NCBI GenBank assembly: GCA_022760475.1
Contig: JALEFZ010000018.1
Coordinates: forward strand, 1-49,284
DNA: 49,284 nucleotides
Direction: 5' to 3'
From: Bacteroidia bacterium
GTDB taxonomy: Bacteria > Bacteroidota > Bacteroidia > J057
Numbering within the stretch: position 1 is the stretch's first letter; each line of letters starts with the position of its first letter. This document shows positions 17,282 through 27,451 of the stretch, in pieces. The translations under genes and the position numbers were made by a program. The notes under the pieces are model-generated. The model saw nothing but the letters and a program-made list of their open reading frames with translations, was not told the DNA's origin and did no database searches.

Positions 17282-17938
17282 ATGGATATCAATGAACTCC
17301 GAAATACGGTTAGGCGGGGTGAGGGAAGCTATCTAGAGTTCAAAAGAAAAGCTCGCCACCCCGACAAAATCGCCAGGGAAATGTTAGCCTTTGCTAATAC
17401 CAGGGGTGGATTGTTACTTATTGGGGTGGATGATAATACAGAGGTATATGGTGTAAAGTTTCCAGATGAAGATATATTCGCCATTCAACAATTTTTGGAT
17501 AAATACACCTATCCAAAAATTTCATTTGAGATCGAAAAAATAAAAATCAGCTCCTCTCATTTTGTATTGGCATACCAGGTAGAAGAAAGCCACAAAAAAC
17601 CTCATTTTATGAAGTCAATGGAGGAAGGAGGAAAAAAATCTACCTTTGTTCGGGTAAATGACATGAGCATCACAGCCAGTCGGGAAATGGTTGAGATCCT
17701 TCGCATGGAAGGCCGCCAAAAAGGAGTAAGACTTCGAGTTGGGGATCGAGAAAAAGAACTTCTCACCTACCTGGAAAAGCACGATAAAATAACCCTGGAA
17801 GAAACCCAAAAGCAGCTCAAACTCAACAAGAGAAGGGCATCTTCTCTACTCGTAATCCTTGTCCGTGCCGGTTTGCTCAACATTCACCCATCAGAAAAAG
17901 GAGACAGCTATTCATTGGCAACAGAAGCTTTTAGTTAA
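17282..17938 (+). CDS. AlbA_2 (Schlafen-type) domain protein with C-terminal HTH
   Basis: This 218-aa protein has an N-terminal AlbA_2 domain (about 8-130: EGSYLEFKRKA, AREMLAFANTRGGLLLIGVDDN, and VRVNDMSITAS). It ends in a winged-helix-like C-terminus (about 150-210, EKELLTYLEKHDKITLEETQKQLKLNKRRASSLL). AlbA_2 proteins are usually DNA- or nucleotide-binding regulators, and some belong to defence-related Schlafen groups. The combination with a small HTH suggests a transcriptional regulator. It lies directly downstream of purA. No lone effector gene suggesting a defence system is nearby. Confidence 0.8.
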   Translation: MDINELRNTVRRGEGSYLEFKRKARHPDKIAREMLAFANTRGGLLLIGVDDNTEVYGVKFPDEDIFAIQQFLDKYTYPKISFEIEKIKISSSHFVLAYQVEESHKKPHFMKSMEEGGKKSTFVRVNDMSITASREMVEILRMEGRQKGVRLRVGDREKELLTYLEKHDKITLEETQKQLKLNKRRASSLLVILVRAGLLNIHPSEKGDSYSLATEAFS

Positions 17939-18082
17939 AACTATTTCCAAATTACATACCATCCACACGTTAGATTTTACCAAAAAATCAATAAATAACT
18001 TCAAAAACTGAAATAATCTGCATATTGTCCATGTAATAATTAATGCCGGACTTACGAAAAATGGCATCAATCATACTTGCTC

Positions 18083-20905
18083 ATGGACGCTGTAAAAAAA
18101 CTTTTTCTGTTGCTATCCCTGTTTCTGAGCAGCCTTAAGCTATTTGCCCAGTTGCCCCCTCAACAACCTGAGCAGGACTGTATTCATGCCATCCCTGTTT
18201 GCCAAAACATATTTTTCCAACCTAACTCATATCAAGGCGCGGGTAAGAATCCTACAGAGATAAACCCTAGAAACTCCTGCTTGCTATCGGGAGAACAAAA
18301 TGATGTATGGTACATTTTTACTGTCCAGCAGGCTGGAGATTTATGTTTCAGCATTATACCCAATGACTCAACGGATGACTATGACTGGGCACTTTTTGAC
18401 ATTTCACAAGCAGCCTGCTCGGATATATTCAGTGATCCCTCGATTGAGGTTTCCTGCAATTACCACACCTCCATGCCCCAATGCGGAGGTGTTACGGGTG
18501 CTAATGGGATCTTGAACAATTCCTGTGCTGCCCTCAATGAAGCTTGTATTCAAGTCCAGCAAGGACAAAGTTTTGTACTGAATGTCAGCAACTTTTCTGC
18601 CTCCTCTGCAGGATACACCCTGGATTTTTCATCCTCTACTGCAGACATATACGACCAAAATCCTCCTGCAATCAGTCAGTTGGAGAATAATTGTGCCAAT
18701 CAATGGTCACTGGAATTCAATGAAGCAGTATTGGTTTCAAGTGTCCAGAATACTGATTTTATTTTAAGAGATTCATCGGGCAACGACTATCTTTTAACTG
18801 GGATATGGACCATAGACAGCCTGAACTCCTACACCAGGTCGTTTGAATTCACCATCGATAGTATGTTGCCTTCAGGAAGTTTCTCATTGATCATTGTAGA
18901 CTCGGTCCTTGATAAGTGTAGCCAAGTGGCTTTGATGAATGTTCCTTTTACAGTGTCTATTTTATCCAGAAATCTCTCTTATGACCTGCCCAAAGACTAT
19001 TATTGCAAGGGGGAAATGGTTAGCCTCTCTGCATATTCATCTGGAATAATCTCCTGGCAGGGAAATTCTAACCAATCTACATATGAAGGAGTTTTTCTGA
19101 ATGACGAATGGATAACAGTAAAAGCGAATTTCCAAAATGGATGTGAAATCGCAGACAGCATCTTTCTGGATATTCGCGATGTTGAGTTTCCCAAGCTTGG
19201 TCTGGATAGCAATTATTGTGTGAAAGATACCCTACACCTTTCCGCAATTACAGGAGATTCACTCAGTAATTTCTGGTGGGAGTTTAATTCCCAAAAGTTG
19301 GATGCAAAATTTGAAAGAGACATTATCCAGGACCAAGTCGGCACATTGAATTTAGAGCTTTTCGGTCAACTTGGAAATTGTCCTACCCAATCTCAAACCT
19401 ATGAGATTCATACCAGGCCTTTACCTGAATTCACCCTCGACATCAATGGGGATAAATGCCTCAAAAACAACCTATTAGAAATCAATATCAATAGTGATGA
19501 AACAATTGGATTGACCTATACATGGATGATGGAGGGTCAACAAATCACCGATAACGCGCCGTCCTATTCCCATCATTTTGGTACTGTAGGCCCCAACTTG
19601 ATTCAGGTTGTGGTAACTAACCAGTGGAACTGTGTCGCCAGTGTGGATAGCCTAATTGAGATTTATCCCAATCCCGTATTTCGTACCTTAGAATTGGAGC
19701 ATTGCTTAGGAGAAGGGGTCAATTTGCTTCTAACAGCATTCACAGATTCACAACTTAGCCATTGGAAATGGGAGTCTGAAGCTTTGGCAGGGCAAGATAC
19801 AAGTTTCACGATTCCAGCACTTACAGGGAATGAAAGGCTCGTTAAAATACGGGGGATCAATCAGTTTGGCTGTAAAGACAGCTCTGTTTCCAGGATTGGA
19901 ATTCGGGCTTTGCCTCAGGGAGGTCTAATGAAAAATGAATTCTGTCAAACTGAAAATATTTTCCTCGAAAACACCAACAAGGATGTTAAGTCAAGTTGGT
20001 ATTTGGACCAAACAAAGATTGGGGAGGGTTCTCAATTAGCCCTTGGCAGCAAACTCCCCGGAAGTTATATGCTAGAGATTCTGTTGGAAGACAGTTTTGG
20101 TTGCACCAATGAAGTCACCCAGGAGTTGAACATTCGTCCCCAAGCCTTTATTGAACTCATTTTTGATGATACCTCATGTATGGGAAATGATGTGGAATTC
20201 GAAGTGTTCACAAATGAGGAGGGCCTTTCTTACCATTGGAATGAGGCACTTAGGGATTTGGGAAATGGCATTTGGTCCTTTGATAACATTCAGGCTGACT
20301 TGGAACTTGAGGTATTCGGGATTGACTCGATGGGTTGCCAAAGCAATGTAGCCAGGGGTAAAATAGAAGTATTGAGGCCTGAGGAGGTTAGTATAAGTAT
20401 TTCTTCTGAAAACCTGACCCTCCCTAATGCCCTACTCAATGGCAAGGCGATTTCCAATTGGCCTCATCTCAGCTATGAATGGCAAATGGGTGATGGCAAA
20501 AATTATAGTGGTGATCATATAAGTCATTTATATGAAAGGGAGGGAATTTTTAAACTTGGTTTAAAGATAAGATTGGAAGGAGTTTGCGAAATTGAAAAGG
20601 AACAAGTTGAGATTACTGTTGAAAGAGGCAACCTACCCAGGCCCGCCAATGCATTTAGTCCAAATAACGATGGAATCAATGACTATTGGACTTACAATGG
20701 TCCACTTTCAGGGCAAACTGAAATACACATTTTCAACAGGTGGGGTAAAGAAGTTTACCAATCCTCTGGAAGTAAAATTTCATGGGATGGCAAATCTCTT
20801 TCCAGCTCTCCCCAGCCTTCTGGCGTTTATGTATACAAACTCCTGATAATCAACTCAAATGGAACAAGCAAAGAGATTACGGGGAGTATCAGCCTGATCA
20901 GATAG
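18083..20905 (+). CDS. Secreted protein with T9SS type B (gliding motility-associated) C-terminal sorting domain
   Basis: From the ATG at 18083 the product is 940 aa; a TTG two codons earlier is less likely. It has a signal peptide (MDAVKKLFLLLSLFLSSLKLFAQ), then a Cys-rich N-terminal domain (DCIHAIPVCQNIFF onward) common in Bacteroidota surface proteins. Ig-like/PKD-like repeats with paired Cys follow, and a PKD-type domain with YEWQMGDGKNYSGDH lies near 800-850. The C-terminal 90 residues (ANAFSPNNDGINDYW to GSISLIR) are the CHU_C/TIGR04131 type B domain used by T9SS and often surface-anchoring. It is followed by a second, larger type B protein. Adhesion or a gliding-related role is possible but not shown. 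Confidence 0.85.
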   Translation: MDAVKKLFLLLSLFLSSLKLFAQLPPQQPEQDCIHAIPVCQNIFFQPNSYQGAGKNPTEINPRNSCLLSGEQNDVWYIFTVQQAGDLCFSIIPNDSTDDYDWALFDISQAACSDIFSDPSIEVSCNYHTSMPQCGGVTGANGILNNSCAALNEACIQVQQGQSFVLNVSNFSASSAGYTLDFSSSTADIYDQNPPAISQLENNCANQWSLEFNEAVLVSSVQNTDFILRDSSGNDYLLTGIWTIDSLNSYTRSFEFTIDSMLPSGSFSLIIVDSVLDKCSQVALMNVPFTVSILSRNLSYDLPKDYYCKGEMVSLSAYSSGIISWQGNSNQSTYEGVFLNDEWITVKANFQNGCEIADSIFLDIRDVEFPKLGLDSNYCVKDTLHLSAITGDSLSNFWWEFNSQKLDAKFERDIIQDQVGTLNLELFGQLGNCPTQSQTYEIHTRPLPEFTLDINGDKCLKNNLLEININSDETIGLTYTWMMEGQQITDNAPSYSHHFGTVGPNLIQVVVTNQWNCVASVDSLIEIYPNPVFRTLELEHCLGEGVNLLLTAFTDSQLSHWKWESEALAGQDTSFTIPALTGNERLVKIRGINQFGCKDSSVSRIGIRALPQGGLMKNEFCQTENIFLENTNKDVKSSWYLDQTKIGEGSQLALGSKLPGSYMLEILLEDSFGCTNEVTQELNIRPQAFIELIFDDTSCMGNDVEFEVFTNEEGLSYHWNEALRDLGNGIWSFDNIQADLELEVFGIDSMGCQSNVARGKIEVLRPEEVSISISSENLTLPNALLNGKAISNWPHLSYEWQMGDGKNYSGDHISHLYEREGIFKLGLKIRLEGVCEIEKEQVEITVERGNLPRPANAFSPNNDGINDYWTYNGPLSGQTEIHIFNRWGKEVYQSSGSKISWDGKSLSSSPQPSGVYVYKLLIINSNGTSKEITGSISLIR

Positions 20906-21109
20906 CTTTAATCTTGCCAAATTGAAAAATGAAATGAATAAAAAGTTGTAAATTTCATGCTTTCAAAGTGGGGAAACCGGGCTATCAAAACATTAAGTAT
21001 TATAGAGTTATCTTAGAGAATCCCCTAATTATTTGAGCAGGTACTAGCAAACCTAGACACCAGCATCGTTGTCCTGGCTCAAACTCCCTACACCCTATCT
21101 TGTAAAGAC

Positions 21110-24100
21110 ATGAATATTTGTACTTCTGACTTGCTGCGCTACGGATTTTCAGTTTTTTTCCTAAGCCTTTTTCTGTTTTACTCCCGGCCTGTACATGCCA
21201 CCCATATAGTGGGGGCAGACTTGACTTATAGCTGTCTGAATTCTGCCACCAATACCTATGATGTCAACCTTACTGTCTACAGAGATGCCATCAATGGCGT
21301 TTCTCCTTTTGACAATGTGGTAACCATCTTCATTTTTGAATCAAGTACTGGAAACCTTTTTAACACTCAGGATGTCTTTTTGCCCCCTGGAGTCGCAGAT
21401 ACCCTTCCAGTGGATGCAGCTGCTTGTACAGGGGCACAACCCAACATTCGAATTGAATTCAAAACCTATAATTTTCAGATTACCCTTCCAGCCATACTTG
21501 GAGGATATGACATTGGCTGGGCCAGGTGTTGCAGGAACAACGCCATTACCAATATTGCCAATAACCAAGGGATTACAGTCAGTGCCCATATTCCTGGAAC
21601 TGAAGTAAATGGATGTAACTCTTCCCCTCTTTTCAATCAGGTTCCTCCTACATTTCTTTGTCTAAATCAACCTTTTTTCTTTGATTACTCGGCTACAGAT
21701 GCTGATGGAGATTCCCTTGTTTATCAGATTTCGAATCCCTTTGGTGGGATTAACCTTGGTGGCTTAGGGGTAAACCAATTTAATCCTACGGTAACGCAGC
21801 TTGGAAACCAGATGGGAGCACCTCCCTATCTGAACCTGAATTTTTCTCCTGGTTTTTCATTTACAGATCCTTTTGGATCAGGTAATTTCAATATCGACCC
21901 ACAATCAGGCTTATTAAGCCTTACGCCAAATACAACAGGCATATCTGTTTTTGCAGTTTCAGTTCTTGAATATCGTGACGGTGTACTTATCAGTGAAAAT
22001 AAAAGAGATTTTCAAATACAGGTCATCAACTGTAATGCCCTTAATGCGCCTCCTGTTTTTACTAAGGATATGACTAATATTCCTATAAATGGAGCAGGGA
22101 ACCCTTCTACAGGCCAGCCTGGAAATGGAATTTTAGCCATATCAGGAGATACAATTTTCACTTTGCCTACGGCAAATTTTTGTTTTGACTTAAGTCTGAC
22201 CGACCCCGTATCCACTGATACAGTAGAAATGTTTGCTGTAAGCAATGCTTTTGGAATTGGTGGGACTGCCCCTCCTCCATTTGCAACTTTGACAAGTAGT
22301 GGCATTAACCCTTCTACAGGTTCAGTTTGTTGGCAAATTCCTTGTCAGAGTCAGGGAGATACAGTCATGCTTATTGTAGGAGGTAGAGACATCAATGACT
22401 GTGAAGGCTACAACCTTGTTTTTGATACAACCTTTGTGGTGGTGGTAGAGACCAGGTCTCCCACCATTTCGCATACCTCTCCACAGGGAACGGTAGATAC
22501 GGTAATTGTAGACCCCAATGTAAACTTTTGTTATACCCTGGGTGCAGGGGATCAGGATACCTTTGATGTTTTGGAATTCTTCCCCATCGAAGGGCCATTC
22601 AATGGCCTCGGTGGAAGCGGGCCATTTGCCACCATTACAACCATCGGTACCAACCCCATGATCGGTCAAGTTTGCTGGACACCACCATGCGAATTGGCTG
22701 GACAAACCGTCAGATTTGTAGTTGGCGTACAGGACAACAATTTTTGTTTCAACCAGGCCTTCGATACTGTTGTGATGCAAATAAGAGACCTACCTACCGT
22801 AGGGGTTCTTCCTAGCTTCCCTAGCTGTCAGGATGATTCTATTACCTTAGTGGCAGTAGGAGGTACAGCCTACAGTTGGACCCCAGCCACTGGTTTGAGT
22901 AATACTACTATTGAAAGGCCAAGAGCTGCTCCCACCGACACAACTACCTATACCGTTGTCATTACGGATAGTGTGGGCTGTCCAAGGGTAGATTCCATAA
23001 GGGTAGATGTTTGGGCTTTACCACCAGTGGACGCAGGCCCTAATGTTACGGTTTGTAGAAATGGAACCATCCAATTATCCGCTACAGGTGGAGTGATTTA
23101 TTTTTGGGATAGAATCCCTGGCCTAAATATTTATGACGTTCCCAATCCCATCGCCAGTCCTGATTCGCAGACGGTCTATGTGGTAACGGCGATTGATACC
23201 AATGGATGTAGAAACCGGGACTCACTTGTGGTCACTCCCATGTACGCCATAGCTGGACCTGACCAAACCATCTGTGCAGGAGATAGTGTACAATTGACAG
23301 CCTCAGGTGGAAATAGCTATCAATGGACGCCTACTGGTAATATCATCAATGCTAATACAGCCAATCCAACTGTTTTCCCTACGGTTACCACAACCTATCG
23401 GGTTACTGTCATGGACTCTACAGGTTGTACAGATGTAGACTCTCTAGTAGTGAATGTAACACCACCACCTAACATCAGTTTCGGACCTACTCCCATTCTT
23501 TGTATAGGAGACAGCTTCCAACTGGCTGCATCGGGTGGGGTAGATTACCTATGGGACAGCTCACCTACCCTAATTTTCCCCGATTCTGCCAATCCAGTAG
23601 TATTCCCATCAGTACCTACAGTATACTACTTGAATGTACTGGATAGCCTGGGTTGCCAAAGCAGGGATTCTGTATTTGTAGACCTACATCCCATCCCTAT
23701 GGCAGATGCAGGAGCAGATACGGTAAAATGTGGCATTGCTCCCATCCAACTGAGTGCAAGCGGTGGAGTTAGTTACGCTTGGGAAAGTTCAACCAGCCTT
23801 TCAGATACCAGTATTTCCAATCCATTCGCTGATCCATTGGTGAACACGACCTACTATCTAAACATCATTGATGCCAATGGTTGTTCTGGGAGTGATTCCG
23901 TTTTTGTAAGGGTTTGGGAAGCAAATGCAGGACCTGATTTGGAAATATGCTTTGGTGATTCTACCGCCCTACAGGCTACAGAAGGCGTTGCCTATTCGTG
24001 GGACCCTAGTCCATTCCTTATCAATCCCAATTCTCCCAATGCCATCGTATTTCCAAATGATACCAGCAGCTTTTTTGTTACCATTACTGATACAAGTGGA

Positions 24101-27100
24101 TGTACCGATAGAGATACCGTCCAGGTAAATGTATTGCCTCCACCAACCATTACATTTAATCCTGCCAATCCTCAGATTTGCTCTGGGGACAGCCTAACAT
24201 TGGGAGCTTCTGGGGGCATCAGCTATGCTTGGTCTCCAGCCAACCTCCTCAATGATAGCAGCCTGAGCAACCCAGGGGTTAGACTCTCTTTTGCTGGACC
24301 TGCGATTGATACAACTTACCTATTTCCTTTAACCATAGAAGATGCAAGGACATGTCGTAACACAGATACACTTGAACTTCGTGTCAGAAGGCTACCCATC
24401 ATTGGAATTCCAGCTGATACAAGCAGGTGCCCTGGAGACTCTATTGCTCTAACTTCATTAGAGGGGAGCACATTTAGCTGGTCTCCCGGCACTTTCATCA
24501 GCAGTACCAATACCATTTCTACCTTAGTCTTCCCTGATACGAGTACATTATACACTGTGGTGGTTCAGGATAGCCTTGGATGTACCGACTCTGCCCAGAC
24601 TTTTGTAAGGGTAAATCAACTGCTCGGCGGACCGGATGAGACCATTTGTGAGAATGATTCTGTACAGTTAGATGCAGATCTGGAAGCTACTTCCTATGTT
24701 TGGAGTCCAACTATAGGATTGAGTAATCCCAATATCCGCAATCCTTTTGCCTCACCTTTGGTAAGTACTACCTACGAAGTCAGTATGACAGATTCGGCAG
24801 GTTGTGTGCATCTAGATACAGTTCTTGTATTTGTGAACCCCGCTCCAGTGATAAATGCAGGTAGGGACTCAAGCATTTGCTTTGGTGATAGCCTCCAGTT
24901 GAATGCAAGTGGAGCAGTTCAATACCGCTGGAATACTTCTCTAGGACTTAGTGATTCAACCATTGCCAACCCATTTGCCTTTCCAACAAGCAGCAGCAAT
25001 TTTGTAGTGGTGGGTACTGATGCAAATGGATGCAGTGCTTCTGATAGCATAAACGTCAACATCAACGCTTTACCTATTGCAGACGCTGGGCCAGATCGAC
25101 AAATCAAATGTGGTCAAGACTCTCTTCAATTGAATGCAAGTGGGGGAATTAGCTATCAATGGACTCCTGCTTTATTTTTGAATGATCCTGGCATTTCAAA
25201 TCCAAGGGTGGCACCTGACAGTTCTCAGGTTTATTCTGTCCTCGTCACGGACGCCAATGGATGTAGCAATACCGACTCAGTGGAAGTATTGAGTTTTTAT
25301 GTTGAAGTAAACAATGACCTGGCAATATGCCCGGGAGAGGCTGCAACACTTATTGCAACGGCAATAAATGGTCAAATAATCACCTACGATTGGCAACCCG
25401 ATAGCTCATTGATCATTCCTGGATTACAGAGTGTCCAGGCCAACCCACTAAGCACAACAAACTATTTCCTTACAGCTACTGATAGCAGCGGATGCGTGGA
25501 CACAGCTTCAGTTGTGGTCACAGTTCGGGTCGGCCCAATCGCTGACGCAGGTCAGGATACCAGCATCTGTATTGGAGAATCCATTCAGCTCACAGGTTCT
25601 GGAGGTGTCCGATATGCTTGGCAACCAGTCACTGATCTGGATAATGATACCATCCCGAATCCGCTTGCCACTCCAATAACGAGTACTACCTACTTTTTGG
25701 AAGTAAGTGATAGCAGCTCTTGTACAGGCCGAGATTCGGTAAGAATTACGGTGAATCCATTACCGATAGCGGTAGCAAATGTAGGTGGAGAAGTAACCAA
25801 GTGTGGGGATCAGACTGTTCAATTACAAGCTACAGGTGGTATCTCCTATCGGTGGACTCCAGCCCTTGGTTTGGACAATGACAGCATTTCAAATCCAATT
25901 GCAAGTCCTGACTCCAGTACCATATATACCGTTGCAGTGACAGATACAAACGGATGTAGCAATACTGACAGCGTTCGGGTGAATACCTTTTATGCCCTCG
26001 CTGGGCCGGACCAACAGCTTTGTCCTGGGGAAATTTCCCAGATGGCAGCAGCATTTGATGGTGGTCTTGCAGTGTCATATGCCTGGGAGCCATTGAACCT
26101 GGTAGATACTCCTACAGATCCTAATACCCTCTTTTCGGTTACTCAAGACACTGCATTTATCGTTACAGTAACAGACTCAAGTGGTTGCAGCGATGTAGAT
26201 ACCATGAGTGTCCAGGTTTTTCCAAGTCCTGTGGTAGATGCAGGTGATGACCAAAGCATTTGTATAGGAGAAAGGGTAGATTTAAGGGGAACAGGCGCAG
26301 TTTCTTATACATGGACTCCAATTACAGGCCTGGATAATCCGAACATTGCCACACCCACAGCCGGACCCCTAGAGACTACTACTTATTTCCTAGCAGGGAT
26401 TGACACAAACAATTGTGTAGGAAATGATAGCATAACGGTATTTATAAATCCTCTGCCTGAAATTACTGTTTCTACAGATACGACCATTTGCGAAGGGAAT
26501 CTGGCGTTCCTCACTGCATCGGGCGGGCAGACCTATAGTTGGTCTCCAGATCAAAGCCTGGGTAGTCCAAATTCAGCAGAAACCACTGCTTTCCCTGACC
26601 TGACAACTACCTATACAGTCGTAGGAACAGATTCTAACAGTTGTCAGAATCAGGCAGAAGTTACCGTAAACGTTGAGGAAGCACCTTCGCTTACAGGAGA
26701 TACTTCAGATTCTATCTGTGTGGGTGGGGTTGCGACGCTCAGTGTTTCCGGGGCGCCAGGCTACTTATGGAGTACAGGAGAAAGGTCTTCCAGCATTGAG
26801 GTTGCACCTGGCAATACACAAGATTATTGGGTCGTACCTCAAAACCCATTAGGATGCCCAGGAGATACCTTATTTATCAATGTTTATGTAGAAAGAAACC
26901 TTCCCATAGCCGCTTTTGAAGCCGATCCGACAGAAGGTCCATATCCACTCACGGTGAACTTCAGCAACCAAAGTCGTTTTTCGAATTCCTTTACATGGTT
27001 CTTCGGAACAGGAGATATTTCGAATGAAGCCTCACCTTCATATGTATACAATGAACCTGGAAACTACGAAGTAAGGCTCATAGCAGATAATGGCCTGGGT

Positions 27101-27415
27101 TGCCCCGATGAATTCAATTTCCGCTTCATCATCGCACAGGATGCAAGTCTGGTAATCCCTAAAGCTTTTACTCCAAATGGTGATGGGATCAATGATGAAT
27201 TCACCCTGGCTTCAAACTCTTTTGAGAACTTCAACTTCCAGATTTTCAACAGGTGGGGAAGGTTGATATATGAAGCTACAGATCCTGGATTCAGGTGGGA
27301 TGGCAGTTTCCAAGGAGAGCAGGTGCCTGAAGGGGTCTATGTCTTCAAGTTTAATGGGACGACCTTCAGGGGGGAACAGGTAGACCAAAGTGGAACCATT
27401 ACGGTCATGAGATAA
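21110..27415 (+). CDS. Giant T9SS type B adhesin-like protein with 18 tandem repeats
   Basis: The 2101-aa protein has a signal peptide (about 1-30, ending HATHIVG at the mature start) and an N-terminal region typical of Bacteroidota surface proteins (HIVGADLTYSC, about 31-330). Two domains with FCF/CYTL and VCWxxPC motifs follow (about 330-560). Next come 18 tandem Ig/PKD-like domains of about 76 aa (561-1928), a PKD domain (about 1929-2010, TWFFGTGDISNEASPSYVYNEPGNYEV) and a type B sorting domain (IPKAFTPNGDGINDEF to GTITVMR). It is very likely displayed on the cell surface after T9SS export. The many conserved Cys pairs and Asp residues suggest disulphide- or calcium-stiffened rods. A strong terminator follows. 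Confidence 0.88.
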   Translation: MNICTSDLLRYGFSVFFLSLFLFYSRPVHATHIVGADLTYSCLNSATNTYDVNLTVYRDAINGVSPFDNVVTIFIFESSTGNLFNTQDVFLPPGVADTLPVDAAACTGAQPNIRIEFKTYNFQITLPAILGGYDIGWARCCRNNAITNIANNQGITVSAHIPGTEVNGCNSSPLFNQVPPTFLCLNQPFFFDYSATDADGDSLVYQISNPFGGINLGGLGVNQFNPTVTQLGNQMGAPPYLNLNFSPGFSFTDPFGSGNFNIDPQSGLLSLTPNTTGISVFAVSVLEYRDGVLISENKRDFQIQVINCNALNAPPVFTKDMTNIPINGAGNPSTGQPGNGILAISGDTIFTLPTANFCFDLSLTDPVSTDTVEMFAVSNAFGIGGTAPPPFATLTSSGINPSTGSVCWQIPCQSQGDTVMLIVGGRDINDCEGYNLVFDTTFVVVVETRSPTISHTSPQGTVDTVIVDPNVNFCYTLGAGDQDTFDVLEFFPIEGPFNGLGGSGPFATITTIGTNPMIGQVCWTPPCELAGQTVRFVVGVQDNNFCFNQAFDTVVMQIRDLPTVGVLPSFPSCQDDSITLVAVGGTAYSWTPATGLSNTTIERPRAAPTDTTTYTVVITDSVGCPRVDSIRVDVWALPPVDAGPNVTVCRNGTIQLSATGGVIYFWDRIPGLNIYDVPNPIASPDSQTVYVVTAIDTNGCRNRDSLVVTPMYAIAGPDQTICAGDSVQLTASGGNSYQWTPTGNIINANTANPTVFPTVTTTYRVTVMDSTGCTDVDSLVVNVTPPPNISFGPTPILCIGDSFQLAASGGVDYLWDSSPTLIFPDSANPVVFPSVPTVYYLNVLDSLGCQSRDSVFVDLHPIPMADAGADTVKCGIAPIQLSASGGVSYAWESSTSLSDTSISNPFADPLVNTTYYLNIIDANGCSGSDSVFVRVWEANAGPDLEICFGDSTALQATEGVAYSWDPSPFLINPNSPNAIVFPNDTSSFFVTITDTSGCTDRDTVQVNVLPPPTITFNPANPQICSGDSLTLGASGGISYAWSPANLLNDSSLSNPGVRLSFAGPAIDTTYLFPLTIEDARTCRNTDTLELRVRRLPIIGIPADTSRCPGDSIALTSLEGSTFSWSPGTFISSTNTISTLVFPDTSTLYTVVVQDSLGCTDSAQTFVRVNQLLGGPDETICENDSVQLDADLEATSYVWSPTIGLSNPNIRNPFASPLVSTTYEVSMTDSAGCVHLDTVLVFVNPAPVINAGRDSSICFGDSLQLNASGAVQYRWNTSLGLSDSTIANPFAFPTSSSNFVVVGTDANGCSASDSINVNINALPIADAGPDRQIKCGQDSLQLNASGGISYQWTPALFLNDPGISNPRVAPDSSQVYSVLVTDANGCSNTDSVEVLSFYVEVNNDLAICPGEAATLIATAINGQIITYDWQPDSSLIIPGLQSVQANPLSTTNYFLTATDSSGCVDTASVVVTVRVGPIADAGQDTSICIGESIQLTGSGGVRYAWQPVTDLDNDTIPNPLATPITSTTYFLEVSDSSSCTGRDSVRITVNPLPIAVANVGGEVTKCGDQTVQLQATGGISYRWTPALGLDNDSISNPIASPDSSTIYTVAVTDTNGCSNTDSVRVNTFYALAGPDQQLCPGEISQMAAAFDGGLAVSYAWEPLNLVDTPTDPNTLFSVTQDTAFIVTVTDSSGCSDVDTMSVQVFPSPVVDAGDDQSICIGERVDLRGTGAVSYTWTPITGLDNPNIATPTAGPLETTTYFLAGIDTNNCVGNDSITVFINPLPEITVSTDTTICEGNLAFLTASGGQTYSWSPDQSLGSPNSAETTAFPDLTTTYTVVGTDSNSCQNQAEVTVNVEEAPSLTGDTSDSICVGGVATLSVSGAPGYLWSTGERSSSIEVAPGNTQDYWVVPQNPLGCPGDTLFINVYVERNLPIAAFEADPTEGPYPLTVNFSNQSRFSNSFTWFFGTGDISNEASPSYVYNEPGNYEVRLIADNGLGCPDEFNFRFIIAQDASLVIPKAFTPNGDGINDEFTLASNSFENFNFQIFNRWGRLIYEATDPGFRWDGSFQGEQVPEGVYVFKFNGTTFRGEQVDQSGTITVMR
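22790..26893 (+). repeat. 18 tandem ~228-bp coding repeats with a three-unit higher-order period
   Basis: Each unit follows the pattern AGPD-x-x-IC-x-GDS-x-QL-x-ASGG-x-x-Y-x-W-x-P, then NP-x-A-x-P, TTY and D-x-x-GC-x-x-DSV. Units 3, 6, 9, 12 and 15 have a short linker before AGPD or an equivalent. Units 5, 11 and 14 carry a KCG variant (units 2 and 8 read VCRNG and SRCPG). Units 4, 7, 10, 13 and 16 have a longer proline-rich lead such as PPNISF or APVINAG. Units 2-16 (23018-26452) therefore form five three-unit blocks of about 687 bp. Confidence 0.8.
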
Positions 27416-27451
27416 AAAAAAGGCTGCCTTTTATTGGGGCAGCCTTTTTTT
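27415..27451. terminator. Bidirectional terminator between convergent genes
   Basis: A 14-bp stem (27415-27428 with 27438-27451) made of an A run, GGCTGCC and its complement, with a T run on either strand. It serves the giant adhesin gene and the convergent lipoprotein gene, whose stop codon overlaps it. Confidence 0.85.

Noticed and set aside
22322..22780. 152-aa minus-strand ORF in the giant adhesin gene.
   Set aside because: Antisense to strongly supported coding sequence and driven by low-stop composition of the sense strand; no start context.
22790..26893. The repeat array considered as a minisatellite or CRISPR-like array.
   Set aside because: Units are long, diverged at the DNA level, remain in frame and encode a conserved protein domain; there are no constant short repeats with unique spacers.
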